From NCBI GenBank assembly GCA_016195265.1, contig JACPZW010000069.1, positions 1 through 64,000 on the forward strand: 64,000 nt of DNA, written 5' to 3'. The translations under genes were made by a program, and so were the position numbers. This document shows, piece after piece, positions 33,625 through 41,920 of this stretch. Under the pieces are notes generated by a model that searched no databases, had not been told where the DNA came from, and saw only the letters and a list, made by a program, of their open reading frames with translations. The DNA comes from Acidobacteriota bacterium (GTDB lineage: Bacteria; Acidobacteriota; Vicinamibacteria; Vicinamibacterales; CAVVIG01). Position 1 is the first letter of the stretch; each line of letters begins with the position of its first letter.

Positions 33625-34826
33625 GTCCGGGCTCCGACGACGTCGAGGGCCGCGTCGAGTCTGCTGAGGCCTTCATCGGCCTCGGCGTCCGTGATGACGA
33701 GCGGGGGCAGCAGGCGGACCACGGTCTCCGCCGTCCGGTTGACGATGACGCCCTCGGCGAGGCCGGCGGGCACGACGGCCGCGGCGTCGCGGTTCAGCTC
33801 GACGCCCCACATCAGTCCTGAGCCTCGTACCTCTTTGACAATCTTGTGCTTCACGGCCATGGCGCCGAGCCGCGCCTTGAACACGGCGCCGACCTTCTTC
33901 ACGTTCTCGGCGGCGCCGCGATCGAAGATCTCGCCGAGCACGAACAGCGCCGCGCGGCACGCGAGCAGGTTGCCGCCGTATGTCGTCCCGTGGTCGCCGT
34001 ACTTGATTGTGTCAGCCACTTCCTGACTGATGAGCGCCGCGCCGATCGGCACGCCGCCGCCGAGCGCCTTGCCGACCGACACCAGATGCGGCTTCAGGCC
34101 GAGCGCCTGGAAATGAAACGGCCAGCCGGTCCGTCCGAGCCCGCTCTGAATTTCGTCCGCGATGAACAGCGCGCCCGTTTTCGCGCACGCGTCCTTGATC
34201 GCAGCCGCGAACACCGGCGTCAGCGGCTTGATGCCGCCTTCGCCCAGCACCGACTCGGCGATGATGGCGGCGGTTGACGAGGACACCGCGGCGGCCAGCG
34301 CCGCCGGGTCGTTCGTCTTCACGAACTTCACGGTCGGGAGCAGCGGCTCGAACGGCTCGCGGTAGTGCGGATCCGACGTCACCGACAGCGAGCCGAACGT
34401 GCGCCCGTGGAACGATTCGTCGAGCGCGATGAACTCGCTCCGCGGCGCGCCCTGGGTAAACCAGAAGCGGCGCGCGAATTTCAGACAGGCTTCGACGGCT
34501 TCAGTGCCGCTGTTGCAGAAGAACGCGCGGGGCAGGCCGGACAGCGTCGCCAATCGCTCGGCGAGCTCGCCCTGCAGCGGGTGATAGAAAAGGTTCGACG
34601 TGTGGATCAGCGTCTGCGCCTGATCGGCGATCGCGCGCGCGAGCCCCGGATGCGCGTGCCCGATCGCGGCGACGCCGATGCCGGACAGCAAATCGATGTA
34701 CTCGCGGCCGTCGGCGTCGAACAGGCGCACGCCCTGGCCGCGGACCAGCGTCACCGGATTGCGTTTGTAGGTCTGAAGCACGTGCCGCGCTTCCCGCGCG
34801 ACGATGTCATCCACTGCGACAGTCAT
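33621..34826 (-). CDS. argD: Acetylornithine aminotransferase
   Basis: 401 residues, normal for class III PLP aminotransferases of the ArgD type. 'FCNSGTEAVEACLKFAR' binds the cofactor phosphate, 'FIADEIQSGLGRTG' gives the PLP-contacting Asp, and the Schiff-base lysine is in 'VSVGKALGGG'. It makes N-acetylornithine from the semialdehyde in the cytoplasm. It sits 47 bp after argB, with a hairpin between, and its stop overlaps the argA start. Confidence 0.93.
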   Translation of the reverse strand: MTVAVDDIVAREARHVLQTYKRNPVTLVRGQGVRLFDADGREYIDLLSGIGVAAIGHAHPGLARAIADQAQTLIHTSNLFYHPLQGELAERLATLSGLPRAFFCNSGTEAVEACLKFARRFWFTQGAPRSEFIALDESFHGRTFGSLSVTSDPHYREPFEPLLPTVKFVKTNDPAALAAAVSSSTAAIIAESVLGEGGIKPLTPVFAAAIKDACAKTGALFIADEIQSGLGRTGWPFHFQALGLKPHLVSVGKALGGGVPIGAALISQEVADTIKYGDHGTTYGGNLLACRAALFVLGEIFDRGAAENVKKVGAVFKARLGAMAVKHKIVKEVRGSGLMWGVELNRDAAAVVPAGLAEGVIVNRTAETVVRLLPPLVITDAEADEGLSRLDAALDVVGART

Positions 34827-34866
34827 AGTCTGTGCCCCGTCATCGACCCTGTCAGGATCGCGTTCT

Positions 34867-34887
34867 GGCGGGCCTAAAAGGCCCGCC
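34867..34887. repeat. Palindrome at the argB stop codon
   Basis: Nine-bp arms GGCGGGCCT and AGGCCCGCC enclose AAA and overlap the argB stop codon. Located between argB and argD inside the operon, it could slow transcription or protect RNA; it resembles the GC-rich palindromes found elsewhere in the window. Confidence 0.55.
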
Positions 34888-35737
34888 CTGCAACTGCCAC
34901 TAATCTCGTCGCGGCGGCCGGCGCGGGACTGTCCGCCGCCGACTCAAGCGCCGCGCGATCCCGTCCGTCCACGATCACCACGTCATCCACGCCGTTCGCC
35001 AGCGCGTGCTCGCACGCGCGCAGCTTCGCGATCATGCCGGCCGTCGCCGTCCCGTCGTTCACCAGCCGGGCGATCGCGTCCGAGCCGAGTGTCGGCAGCG
35101 TCGCGCCGCCGGTATCCAGCACGCCCGGTGTCGTGCCGGCGATCACGAGCCGCCGCGCGCCGAGCTTCGCGGCGAGATGCCCGGCGAACGTGTCGGCGTT
35201 CACGTTGAACAGCCGTCCGTCGCGCCCGGCGCCGATGCACGCCAGGACCGGAACGAAGCCGTCGCGCGTCAGCGCCTGCAGCACGCGCATGTCAGCGGCC
35301 GCATCGGGCACGCCGACGCATCCGAGGTCCACGACGCGGCCGTCCACCGCCGTGTGAGGCGGCGCAGGCACCGACAGACCGCACGACGCGTCCGCCCCCG
35401 TCAATCCAACCGCTTTGACGCCCGCCGTGTTCAGTGCGGCGACGAAGCGCGTGTTCACCGCGCCGGCCAGCACCGAGACGACGACGTCGAGCGTCGCTTC
35501 ATCGGTAATCCGCAGGCCATCGACCTGGCGCTTCTCGATGCCGGCGAGGTTCAGTGCGGCGTCGATTTCCTTGCCGCCGCCGTGGACTATTACTAAAGGC
35601 GCGTGGGGCCCCGCCCCCACGCGGGACCAACGACCGTTGGACGTGATGGCCGCGATGCCCGAGACGACGGCCGCCAGGCGCGCGCGATCCTCGAGGAGCT
35701 CGCCGCCGAATTTCAGGACCAGTGGCCGATCAGGCAT
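34874..35737 (-). CDS. argB: Acetylglutamate kinase
   Basis: 287 residues from ATG 35737 (GTG 35755 is possible). 'VLKFGGELL' near the start and 'LVIVHGGGKEID' form the phosphate-binding loops; 'NVNADTFAGHLAAKLGARRLV' is the family's late signature. It phosphorylates N-acetylglutamate, usually the controlled step. Between helix A and the HGGG loop there is an unusual stretch 'SNGRWSRVGAGPHAP' encoded partly by a GC palindrome (35601-35622). Confidence 0.9.
   Translation of the reverse strand: MPDRPLVLKFGGELLEDRARLAAVVSGIAAITSNGRWSRVGAGPHAPLVIVHGGGKEIDAALNLAGIEKRQVDGLRITDEATLDVVVSVLAGAVNTRFVAALNTAGVKAVGLTGADASCGLSVPAPPHTAVDGRVVDLGCVGVPDAAADMRVLQALTRDGFVPVLACIGAGRDGRLFNVNADTFAGHLAAKLGARRLVIAGTTPGVLDTGGATLPTLGSDAIARLVNDGTATAGMIAKLRACEHALANGVDDVVIVDGRDRAALESAADSPAPAAATRLVAVAGRAF
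35601..35622. repeat. GC palindrome inside argB
   Basis: GCGTGGGG and CCCCACGC (8 bp) flank CCCCGC. It encodes the middle of the non-canonical loop before the HGGG motif, suggesting a tolerated in-frame insertion. Confidence 0.55.
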
Positions 35738-35764
35738 CGTCACGGCCACGGCCACGTACTAAAC

Positions 35765-35830
35765 CACAGAGGACACGGAGGATGGGTTTGTACTTCTTTC
35801 CCTCCGTGTCCTCTGTGTCCTCCGTGGTTA
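35765..35830. repeat. Inverted 9-bp units between argC and argB
   Basis: Units CACAGAGGA and CACGGAGGA (35765-35782) face CCGTGTCCT, CTGTGTCCT, CCGTGGTTA (35804-35830). The arms are complementary with a 21-nt loop. The family is the same as at 31793-31884; the words CACAGAGGA and CCGTGGTTA are identical in both places. Confidence 0.88.
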
Positions 35831-35843
35831 TTCTCTTCGTCCG

Positions 35844-36896
35844 TCACAGCAACGCCGTCCGTTCGTCGATTCCGAGCATCACGTTCATGTTCTGCACGGC
35901 CTGCCCGGACGCGCCCTTCAGCAGGTTGTCGATCACCGACACGAGAATCGCGCGGCCCGACGGATCCACGCGCCAGCCGATGTCGCAGAAGTTCGTGTGC
36001 GCGACGTGCTTGATCTCGGGCAGCGACGTCCCGACGAGCCGGACGAATGTCGCGCCGGCGTACGCCTGCTCGAGGACGTCGCCCAACGCTTCTTCAGTCG
36101 TGCCTGCCGGCACGCGAATGTAGATGGTCGAGAGAATGCCCCGGTCGAGCGGCACCAGGTGCGGCGTGAACGTCACGGTCCGGCCGACGCCTTGTTCGAT
36201 TTCCGCGCCGTGCCTGTGGCTGAAGACGCCGTAGGCCGACATGCTGCCGTGAATCTCGGAGAAGTGCGTGCGCTCGGACGGCGTCTTGCCCGCGCCCGAC
36301 ACGCCGGACTTGGCGTCCACGATGATGTCGGCGTCCGGCAGCACGAGGCCGGCCACGGCCAGGGGCGCGAGCGCCAGCAGCGTGGCCGTCGGATAGCAGC
36401 CGGGATTGGCGACGAGCTGGGCCCGCGCGACCGCGCCGCGCTCCCGTTCAGTCAGGCCGTATGCAACGCCGGAGGGCCGCGCGTGCGTATCCGGATACCA
36501 CCGGGCGCGGACGCCCTCGTCGCGCAGGCGGAAGGCGCCGGACAGATCGATGACGCGGACGCCCGCGTCCACCAGCTTGGGCGCGAGCTCGGCGGCGGCG
36601 GCGTCGGGCAGCGCGAGGAACACGACGTCGGCCTCGCTGGCGAGCGTATCGGGGGACAGCGGCGTGATGGTGCCGTCCCAGAGGCGCGTCAGGCCCGGCA
36701 GCCGTCGAGAGGAGGCGCCGGTCTGGCCCGAGGACATGGCGGCGCCGAGCGCGACCGCAGGGTGGCGCGACAGCAGCCGCAGCAGCTCCTGGCCTGTGTA
36801 GCCGGTGGCCCCGGCGACGGCGACGCGGGCCACTGGGCGGTCATTGTTTCCAGGTGCGCCCGGAGAATTCGTCAGCGGCTGCGCGACAGTATGCAT
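35844..36896 (-). CDS. argC: N-acetyl-gamma-glutamyl-phosphate reductase
   Basis: 350 residues. The NADPH-binding glycine motif 'GATGYTGQELLRLL' begins near residue 29 and the catalytic cysteine is in 'NPGCYPTATLLAL'. It reduces N-acetylglutamyl phosphate to the semialdehyde. It is the first gene of the minus-strand operon argC-B-D-A-J-F. The first about 22 residues look non-conserved, so a later start is possible, but none is better supported. Its 5' end faces argR across an A/T-rich control region. Confidence 0.92.
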   Translation of the reverse strand: MHTVAQPLTNSPGAPGNNDRPVARVAVAGATGYTGQELLRLLSRHPAVALGAAMSSGQTGASSRRLPGLTRLWDGTITPLSPDTLASEADVVFLALPDAAAAELAPKLVDAGVRVIDLSGAFRLRDEGVRARWYPDTHARPSGVAYGLTERERGAVARAQLVANPGCYPTATLLALAPLAVAGLVLPDADIIVDAKSGVSGAGKTPSERTHFSEIHGSMSAYGVFSHRHGAEIEQGVGRTVTFTPHLVPLDRGILSTIYIRVPAGTTEEALGDVLEQAYAGATFVRLVGTSLPEIKHVAHTNFCDIGWRVDPSGRAILVSVIDNLLKGASGQAVQNMNVMLGIDERTALL

Positions 36897-37002
36897 CGGA
36901 AAGAATACTTATACACCCTCTGTGCTGCTAATTCAATAAGAATCGATGCATAATCATGTACGGCCTCCTCTGAAACAGTGTATTCTAAGTGCCTTCCACG
37001 CC
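36897..37002. promoter_or_regulatory. Divergent argC / argR promoter and probable ArgR operator
   Basis: This 106-bp region is clearly richer in A/T than its surroundings. AGAATAC occurs at 36902-36908 and again inverted (GTATTCT) at 36980-36986, and an imperfect palindrome TGCATAATCATGTA lies at 36947-36960, resembling ARG boxes (A/T-rich, TGAAT/ATTCA-like halves). ArgR with arginine would then repress both operons from here. The sites are suggested by eye only. Confidence 0.5.
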
Positions 37003-37455
37003 ATGAAAGCGCGCCGTCAATCCGTCATCCTCGACCTCGTGGACCGCGAAGCGCTCCACAGCCAGGAGGAGCTGCGCCAGCGGCTGCACCAGAAGGGCTT
37101 CGACGCCACGCAGGCGACTATTTCGCGCGACATCACCGAGCTCGGGCTCGTCAAGCGCTCGGGTGACGGCGCCTACCAGCGCGCCGGCGTCGAGGCGCCC
37201 GACCCGGAGACCGCGCTGACCGCGCTCGAGCGCGCCGCGGCCGACTTCCTCCGCAGCGTGGACCGCGTCCAGCAGCTCGTCGTCATCCGGACGGGCCGGG
37301 GGCAGGCGCAGGTGCTGGCGGAAGCGCTCGACCGGGCGCGGCTGGCCGAGGCCGTGGGCACGATCGCGGGCGACGACACGATTCTGGTCGTCGCGCGAGG
37401 CGCCCGCGCCGCCACCGCGCTCGTCAAACGGCTCCGCGAGTACTCGACGGAATAA
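37003..37455 (+). CDS. argR: Arginine repressor
   Basis: 150 residues from ATG 37003, the usual ArgR length; the frame stays open to an ATG at 36946, but that would run through the operator-like DNA. The N-terminal winged helix shows 'HSQEELRQRLHQKGFDATQATISRDI' (recognition helix ATISRD). The C-terminal arginine-binding, oligomer-forming domain has 'GTIAGDDTILVVARG', with the GDDT pair that contacts arginine. It regulates the divergent operons on both sides and lies 31 bp before argG. Confidence 0.9.
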   Translation: MKARRQSVILDLVDREALHSQEELRQRLHQKGFDATQATISRDITELGLVKRSGDGAYQRAGVEAPDPETALTALERAAADFLRSVDRVQQLVVIRTGRGQAQVLAEALDRARLAEAVGTIAGDDTILVVARGARAATALVKRLREYSTE

Positions 37456-37486
37456 CGGAATGCCTGGAATGACCAAGAGAGGGAGC

Positions 37487-38707
37487 ATGGAGCGCATCGT
37501 CGTCGCCTACTCGGGCGGCCTGGACACTTCGGTGGCCGTGCCGTGGCTCGCCGAGCGCTACGGCGCCGAAATCGTCACCGTGACGATGGACCTGGGGCAG
37601 GGCGCCGAGCTCGAGGAGGTGCGCGACCGCGCGCTGACGTCAGGCGCCATCCGCGCCCACGTGCTGGACGTGCGCGAAGAGTTCGCGCGCGACTTCGTCC
37701 TGCGCGCGCTCAAGGCCGACGCGCTGTACGAGGACAAGTATCCGCTGGCGACCGCGCTGGCGCGGCCGCTGATCGCGCAGAAGCTGATCGAGATTGCCGA
37801 AATCGAGCAGGCCACCGCCGTCGCGCACGGCTGCAGCGGCAAGGGCAACGACCAGGTCCGCCTCGAGGTCACCGCGCGAGCGCTGAACTCCAGCATCCGC
37901 ATCATCGCGCCGGCACGCGAGTGGGGGATGACGCGCGGCGAGGAGATGGAGTACGCCCGCCAGCGCAACGTGCCAGTGCCGGCCACGGTCGAGAGCCCGT
38001 ACAGCACGGACTTCAACCTGTGGGGCCGCGCGGTGGACTGCGGCGCGCTCGAAGATCCCTGGCACGAGCCGCCCGAGGACATCTACACGCTGACGAAATC
38101 GCCGCGCGAGTGCCCGGACGAACCCGCGTACGTCGAAATTTCCTTCGAGCGCGGCGTGCCGACCGCCATCAACGGCGTGGCGATGCCGATGCTGGATCTG
38201 CTCGCCAGCTTGGGCACGATCGCCGGCGCGAACGGCGTCGGCCGCATCGACCTGATTGAGAACCGCCTCGTGGGCATCAAGTCCCGCGAAGTCTACGAGG
38301 CGCCGGCGGCAGTCGTGCTGCACGCGGCGCACGAGGAACTGCAGCGGCTGGTGACGACGGCGGATCTCGACCGCTTGTGCCGCGACATCAGCCAGAAATA
38401 CGCGGACCTCGTCTACAACGGTCTCTGGTTTACGCCGACGCGCGAGGCGATGGACGCCTTCGTGGACAAGGTGCAGGAGCGCGTGACGGGAGTCATTCGC
38501 CTGAAGCTCTTCAAAGGTGACTGCCGGATCGTCGGACGCAAATCGCCGTTCGGGCTCTACGACCAGTCGCTCGCGACGCACGATGCCGGCGACATGTTCG
38601 ATCACGCCGCGACGGCCGGGTTCATCAAGATCTGGGGCCTGCCGGTCGAGAGCACCGCCAAGAAAGCACCCAGGAAGCGGAAGTCGTTAGTCGTGAGTCA
38701 ACGATGA
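37487..38707 (+). CDS. argG: Argininosuccinate synthase
   Basis: 406 residues from ATG 37487, which has GAGGGAG just upstream; earlier in-frame ATGs (37460, 37469) lack a good site. The ATP-binding motif 'AYSGGLDTS' starts at residue 6, followed by 'AHGCSGKGNDQVR' and 'SPYSTDFNLWG'. It joins citrulline and aspartate with ATP. The C-terminal tail ('STAKKAPRKRKS') is basic and runs to the stop codon that begins a compound repeat. Confidence 0.94.
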   Translation: MERIVVAYSGGLDTSVAVPWLAERYGAEIVTVTMDLGQGAELEEVRDRALTSGAIRAHVLDVREEFARDFVLRALKADALYEDKYPLATALARPLIAQKLIEIAEIEQATAVAHGCSGKGNDQVRLEVTARALNSSIRIIAPAREWGMTRGEEMEYARQRNVPVPATVESPYSTDFNLWGRAVDCGALEDPWHEPPEDIYTLTKSPRECPDEPAYVEISFERGVPTAINGVAMPMLDLLASLGTIAGANGVGRIDLIENRLVGIKSREVYEAPAAVVLHAAHEELQRLVTTADLDRLCRDISQKYADLVYNGLWFTPTREAMDAFVDKVQERVTGVIRLKLFKGDCRIVGRKSPFGLYDQSLATHDAGDMFDHAATAGFIKIWGLPVESTAKKAPRKRKSLVVSQR

Positions 38708-38816
38708 CCAGCCACCAGCCACCCGGCCTCCGCTCGTCGACAATGCCAGCGAGCTGCGGCCAGGCTCGCCGAAGCGCCGGAGGCGCGAAGACGGCAGCCA
38801 CCAGCCACCCGCGATC
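38707..38816. repeat. 70-bp dispersed repeat (copy 2) flanked by CCAGCCA heptamers
   Basis: 38721-38790 is the inverted partner of 30051-30120 (one mismatch in 70). Heptamers of the CCAGCCA family flank it on both sides (38707-38720 and about 38795-38809). It fills the whole argG-argH gap; the argG stop overlaps its left edge and the argH ATG follows its right edge by 8 bp. Confidence 0.9.
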
Positions 38817-40214
38817 ATGACCAAGGACCAACAACCAACGACCACGCTCTGGTCTGGAAGATTCGACACGGCGCCCGATGCGGCGGCCTTTGAATTTGGC
38901 GCGTCGTTCCGGTTCGATCGCCGGCTGTTCGAGGACGACGTCACGGGAAGCCTGGCGTGGGCGCGGGCGCTGGCGAAGGCGGGGGCGTTGTCGGCCGACG
39001 AGGCGCGGCAGATCGCCGGCGCGCTGACGGCGATGCTCGAGCGCGGCCGCGCCGAGGCGTCGTTCATCGACGGGCCCGACGAGGACGTCCACAGCTTCGT
39101 CGAGCGCCTGCTCGTCGAAAAGCTCGGCGACGCCGGCCGCCGTCTCCACACCGGCCGCTCGCGCAACGAACAAGTCTCGCTGGACCTTCGCCTGTACCTG
39201 CGGCGGCGCACTCCCGCGCTGCAACGCGCCGTCGCCGGCGTCGTCGATGCGCTTGCGGCCCAGGCCGCCGCGGCGGGCGACGCGCTGATGCCGTCGTTCA
39301 CGCACTTCCGCCCGGCGCAGCCCGTGCTCGTCGCGCACTTCTTTCTCTCGCACGCCGCGCCGCTGCGCCGCGATTTCGCGCGCCTCGCGGCCGCACGCGA
39401 CGAAGCCGATGCGCTGCCGCTCGGCTCCGGCGCGATCGCCGGCACGGCCTACGCCATCGACGTCAACGCGCTCGCCGCCGACCTCGGCTTCGCGCGCATC
39501 GTCGACAACAGCATGGACGCCTCGTCCGATCGCGACTTCGCGGCGACGTTTCTCTATGCCTGCGCGATGACGATGGTGCACCTCAGCCGAATGGCGGAGG
39601 ACTTCATCATTTTCTGCGGCGACGAGCACCGGTTCTTCGAGCTGTCCGACGCGCTCAGCACCGGCAGCAGCATGATGCCGCAGAAGAAGAACCCCGACCC
39701 GCTCGAGCTCGTGCGCGGCAAGGCGGGCCGCGCGATCGGCCATCTCATGGCCCTGCTGACGACCATCAAAGGCCTGCCGACGGGCTACAACAAGGATCTG
39801 CAGGAAGACAAGGAAGCTGTGTTCGGCGCGGAAGATACGCTCGCCGGCTGCCTCGCCGTCGTGCGTTCCGTGGTCAACGGCCTGACGCTCAATCGGGCCG
39901 CGACGGCGTCGGCGGCATCGGGCCTGTTGCTCGCGACCGACGTCGCGGATTATCTCGTCGGCCGCGGCGTGCCGTTCCGCCGGGCGCACGAGATCGTCGG
40001 CGCGCTCGTCCGCACGCTGCACCAAGCGGGGCGGGACTTCGAATCGATGACGTTCGACGAGTGGCGCGCGGCGAGCGAGCTGTTCGAGCCGGACGTGGTC
40101 GCGCGCGTCCGGCCCGGCGCGTCCGTGGAGGCCAAGCGGACCCCGCAGTCGACCGCGCCCGGGGCCGTGGCGGCGCGTCTGGCCGACGTCCGCCAGTGGC
40201 TCGCATCGCTCTAG
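38817..40214 (+). CDS. argH: Argininosuccinate lyase
   Basis: 465 residues, normal length. The fumarase/aspartase superfamily loop 'GSSMMPQKKNPDP' is intact, with 'HTGRSRNEQV' and 'THFRPAQPV' carrying active-site residues. It splits argininosuccinate into arginine and fumarate, the last step of the pathway. No ribosome-binding site is obvious after the repeat, so translation may depend on argG or on RNA structure. Confidence 0.94.
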   Translation: MTKDQQPTTTLWSGRFDTAPDAAAFEFGASFRFDRRLFEDDVTGSLAWARALAKAGALSADEARQIAGALTAMLERGRAEASFIDGPDEDVHSFVERLLVEKLGDAGRRLHTGRSRNEQVSLDLRLYLRRRTPALQRAVAGVVDALAAQAAAAGDALMPSFTHFRPAQPVLVAHFFLSHAAPLRRDFARLAAARDEADALPLGSGAIAGTAYAIDVNALAADLGFARIVDNSMDASSDRDFAATFLYACAMTMVHLSRMAEDFIIFCGDEHRFFELSDALSTGSSMMPQKKNPDPLELVRGKAGRAIGHLMALLTTIKGLPTGYNKDLQEDKEAVFGAEDTLAGCLAVVRSVVNGLTLNRAATASAASGLLLATDVADYLVGRGVPFRRAHEIVGALVRTLHQAGRDFESMTFDEWRAASELFEPDVVARVRPGASVEAKRTPQSTAPGAVAARLADVRQWLASL

Positions 40215-40315
40215 CGCCGGTGTTGCCAGGCGAAAACCAGCTCTGCTAAGATGGCGCTCGCCTTTCGCAATTTCTTTCCCACGCAGCGTTGTGTTCGGGA
40301 GCCCCTGGAGCGTTG

Positions 40316-41023
40316 ATGCAACAGCGCCAGCCTCGCCTTGGTGACGTTCTGGACGACTACTGCCCGCGCGAGCGGCGCCTGACCAATCACGCCGTCGTGG
40401 CGATGATCGGGGACGAGGTCAAGCAGACCCGCTGCACGGCGTGCGACGCCGAACACGAGTACAAACATGCCAAGGTGCCGCGCCAGCGGCGGAAGACGGA
40501 GACGCCGGCCGCGCTCTACGCGCAGGTACTGGCGAGCGGGCCGAAGAAGGTGACCCACGACGTCGCGACGCCTGGGCCCGCTCCCGTCGAGGACGCGCCC
40601 GTGACCGATGAATTGAATGACGATGCGCTCGAGTTGGAGACGGCGATCGCGGCAAGCCGCCCCGAGCCGGCCGACGCGGATGCCGCGATCGATCGCCAAG
40701 AAGAAGAAGACGGTCCGGTGCACCGGCCGCTGATTCGCGCGTCGCTCCCGAAGATCGAAGGACAGCAGCCGCCGTCGCGGCCGATTCCTGAATTCACCGT
40801 TCGTCAGCCGGGCGGGCGTCAGAACCGCTTCCGTCCGCGGCATCAGCGGGGCGGCGGACAGCAGGGGCAGTACGGCCAGCGCTTCTCGGGCGATCGCTCG
40901 AACGGCAACAGCTTCGGTCATCGTGGCGGCGGCATGCGCCCGGGCGGCGGCCGCCCACCGCAAGGCCACATGTCCTCGCGCCCTCCGCGTCACGGCAGCG
41001 GAGGACCTAAGAGATCAAAGTGA
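40316..41023 (+). CDS. Protein with a zinc-ribbon-like N-terminus and Gly/Arg-rich tail
   Basis: 235 residues from ATG 40316, which has GGAG 7 nt upstream. The N-terminal 60 residues hold a cysteine in 'DDYCPRE', a CxxC pair in 'TRCTACDAEHEYKHAK' and nearby histidines, so a small zinc site is plausible. The middle is acidic. The last 70 residues are rich in Gly, Arg, Gln and Pro ('HQRGGGQQGQYGQRF'), like the tails of RNA-binding proteins. I do not know its function. An RNA-related role is an inference. The stop codon lies within the first heptamer of the next repeat. Confidence 0.6.
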   Translation: MQQRQPRLGDVLDDYCPRERRLTNHAVVAMIGDEVKQTRCTACDAEHEYKHAKVPRQRRKTETPAALYAQVLASGPKKVTHDVATPGPAPVEDAPVTDELNDDALELETAIAASRPEPADADAAIDRQEEEDGPVHRPLIRASLPKIEGQQPPSRPIPEFTVRQPGGRQNRFRPRHQRGGGQQGQYGQRFSGDRSNGNSFGHRGGGMRPGGGRPPQGHMSSRPPRHGSGGPKRSK

Positions 41024-41099
41024 AAAGTTAAAAGTGAAAAGATAAAAGTTCGGACCTCCCTCCTCACTTTTCAGTTTTCACTTTTCAGTTTTAACTTTA
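41020..41099. repeat. Inverted heptamer arrays (GTGAAAA / TTTTCAG) between two genes
   Basis: Left units GTGAAAA, GTTAAAA, GTGAAAA, GATAAAA (41020-41047) face TTTTCAG, TTTTCAC, TTTTCAG, TTTTAAC (41068-41095). The upstream gene's TGA stop is part of the first unit, and fabI starts 10 bp after the array. Confidence 0.9.
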
Positions 41100-41104
41100 C
41101 TTCC

Positions 41105-41878
41105 ATGTCCATGCTCTCCGGCAAACACGGCCTTATCGTCGGCGTCGCCAACAAGCGATCGATCTCGTGGGCGATCGCGCAGGCGGCGGCGGCGGCCGGC
41201 GCGCGGCTCGCGCTCACGTATCCGAGCGAGCGCCTCGAGGAGAACGTCCGCGAGCTGGCCGCGACGCTCGACAACCCGCTGATCGCGCCCTGCGACGTCG
41301 CCAGCGATCAGCAGATCGCCGATCTCGCGATGACGCTCGACCGCGAGTTCGGCGGCCTGGACTTCCTGGTGCACGGCGCCAGCTTCGCGCCCGCGGACGC
41401 GCTGCACAATCCTTTCGTCGAGACCTCGCGCGAGAGCTTCCGCATCGCACTCGACGTCAGCACGTATTCACTGGTCGGCCTGACGCGGGCGATGGTGCCG
41501 CTCATGGAGAAGCGCGGCGGCGGCAGCGTGCTGACGCTCACCTATCTCGGCAGCGACCGTGTGTTCCCGAACTACAACGTGATGGGCGTGGCGAAGGCCG
41601 CGCTCGAGTCGACCGTCCGGTACCTCGCGAGCGACCTCGGACCGAAGAGCATCCGCGTCAACGCCATCTCGGCCGGCGCGATCAAGACGCTGGCGGCGTC
41701 CGGCATCGGCGGATTTTCGGCGATTCTGCAGGTGTACCGCGATCGCGCGCCGTTGCGGCGCAGCGTGGACGCGTCGGAAGTCGCCGACGCCGCGATCTTC
41801 CTGCTCGGTCCGGCGTCACGCGCGGTCACCGGCGAAGTCCTCATGGTGGACGCCGGCTTTCACGCGATCGGGCTCTGA
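41105..41878 (+). CDS. fabI: Enoyl-[acyl-carrier-protein] reductase (NADH)
   Basis: 257 residues, normal for FabI. 'GVANKRSISWAIAQ' is the FabI-specific nucleotide loop; the catalytic Tyr and Lys have the FabI spacing Y-x6-K in 'NYNVMGVAKAALE'. The tail 'ITGEVLMVDAGFH' is here 'VTGEVLMVDAGFH'. It carries out the last reduction in each fatty acid elongation cycle. It is set alone between repeat arrays and a divergently oriented flavin reductase gene. Confidence 0.93.
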   Translation: MSMLSGKHGLIVGVANKRSISWAIAQAAAAAGARLALTYPSERLEENVRELAATLDNPLIAPCDVASDQQIADLAMTLDREFGGLDFLVHGASFAPADALHNPFVETSRESFRIALDVSTYSLVGLTRAMVPLMEKRGGGSVLTLTYLGSDRVFPNYNVMGVAKAALESTVRYLASDLGPKSIRVNAISAGAIKTLAASGIGGFSAILQVYRDRAPLRRSVDASEVADAAIFLLGPASRAVTGEVLMVDAGFHAIGL

Positions 41879-41920
41879 TTCCCCTTCCGCAGAACCATCA
41901 CGAACGGCGTGGCATCCGGC

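Noticed and set aside
30051..38790. The inverted 70-bp pair as ends of a composite transposon
   Set aside because: There is no transposase, no target duplication and the segment is a standard arg cluster.
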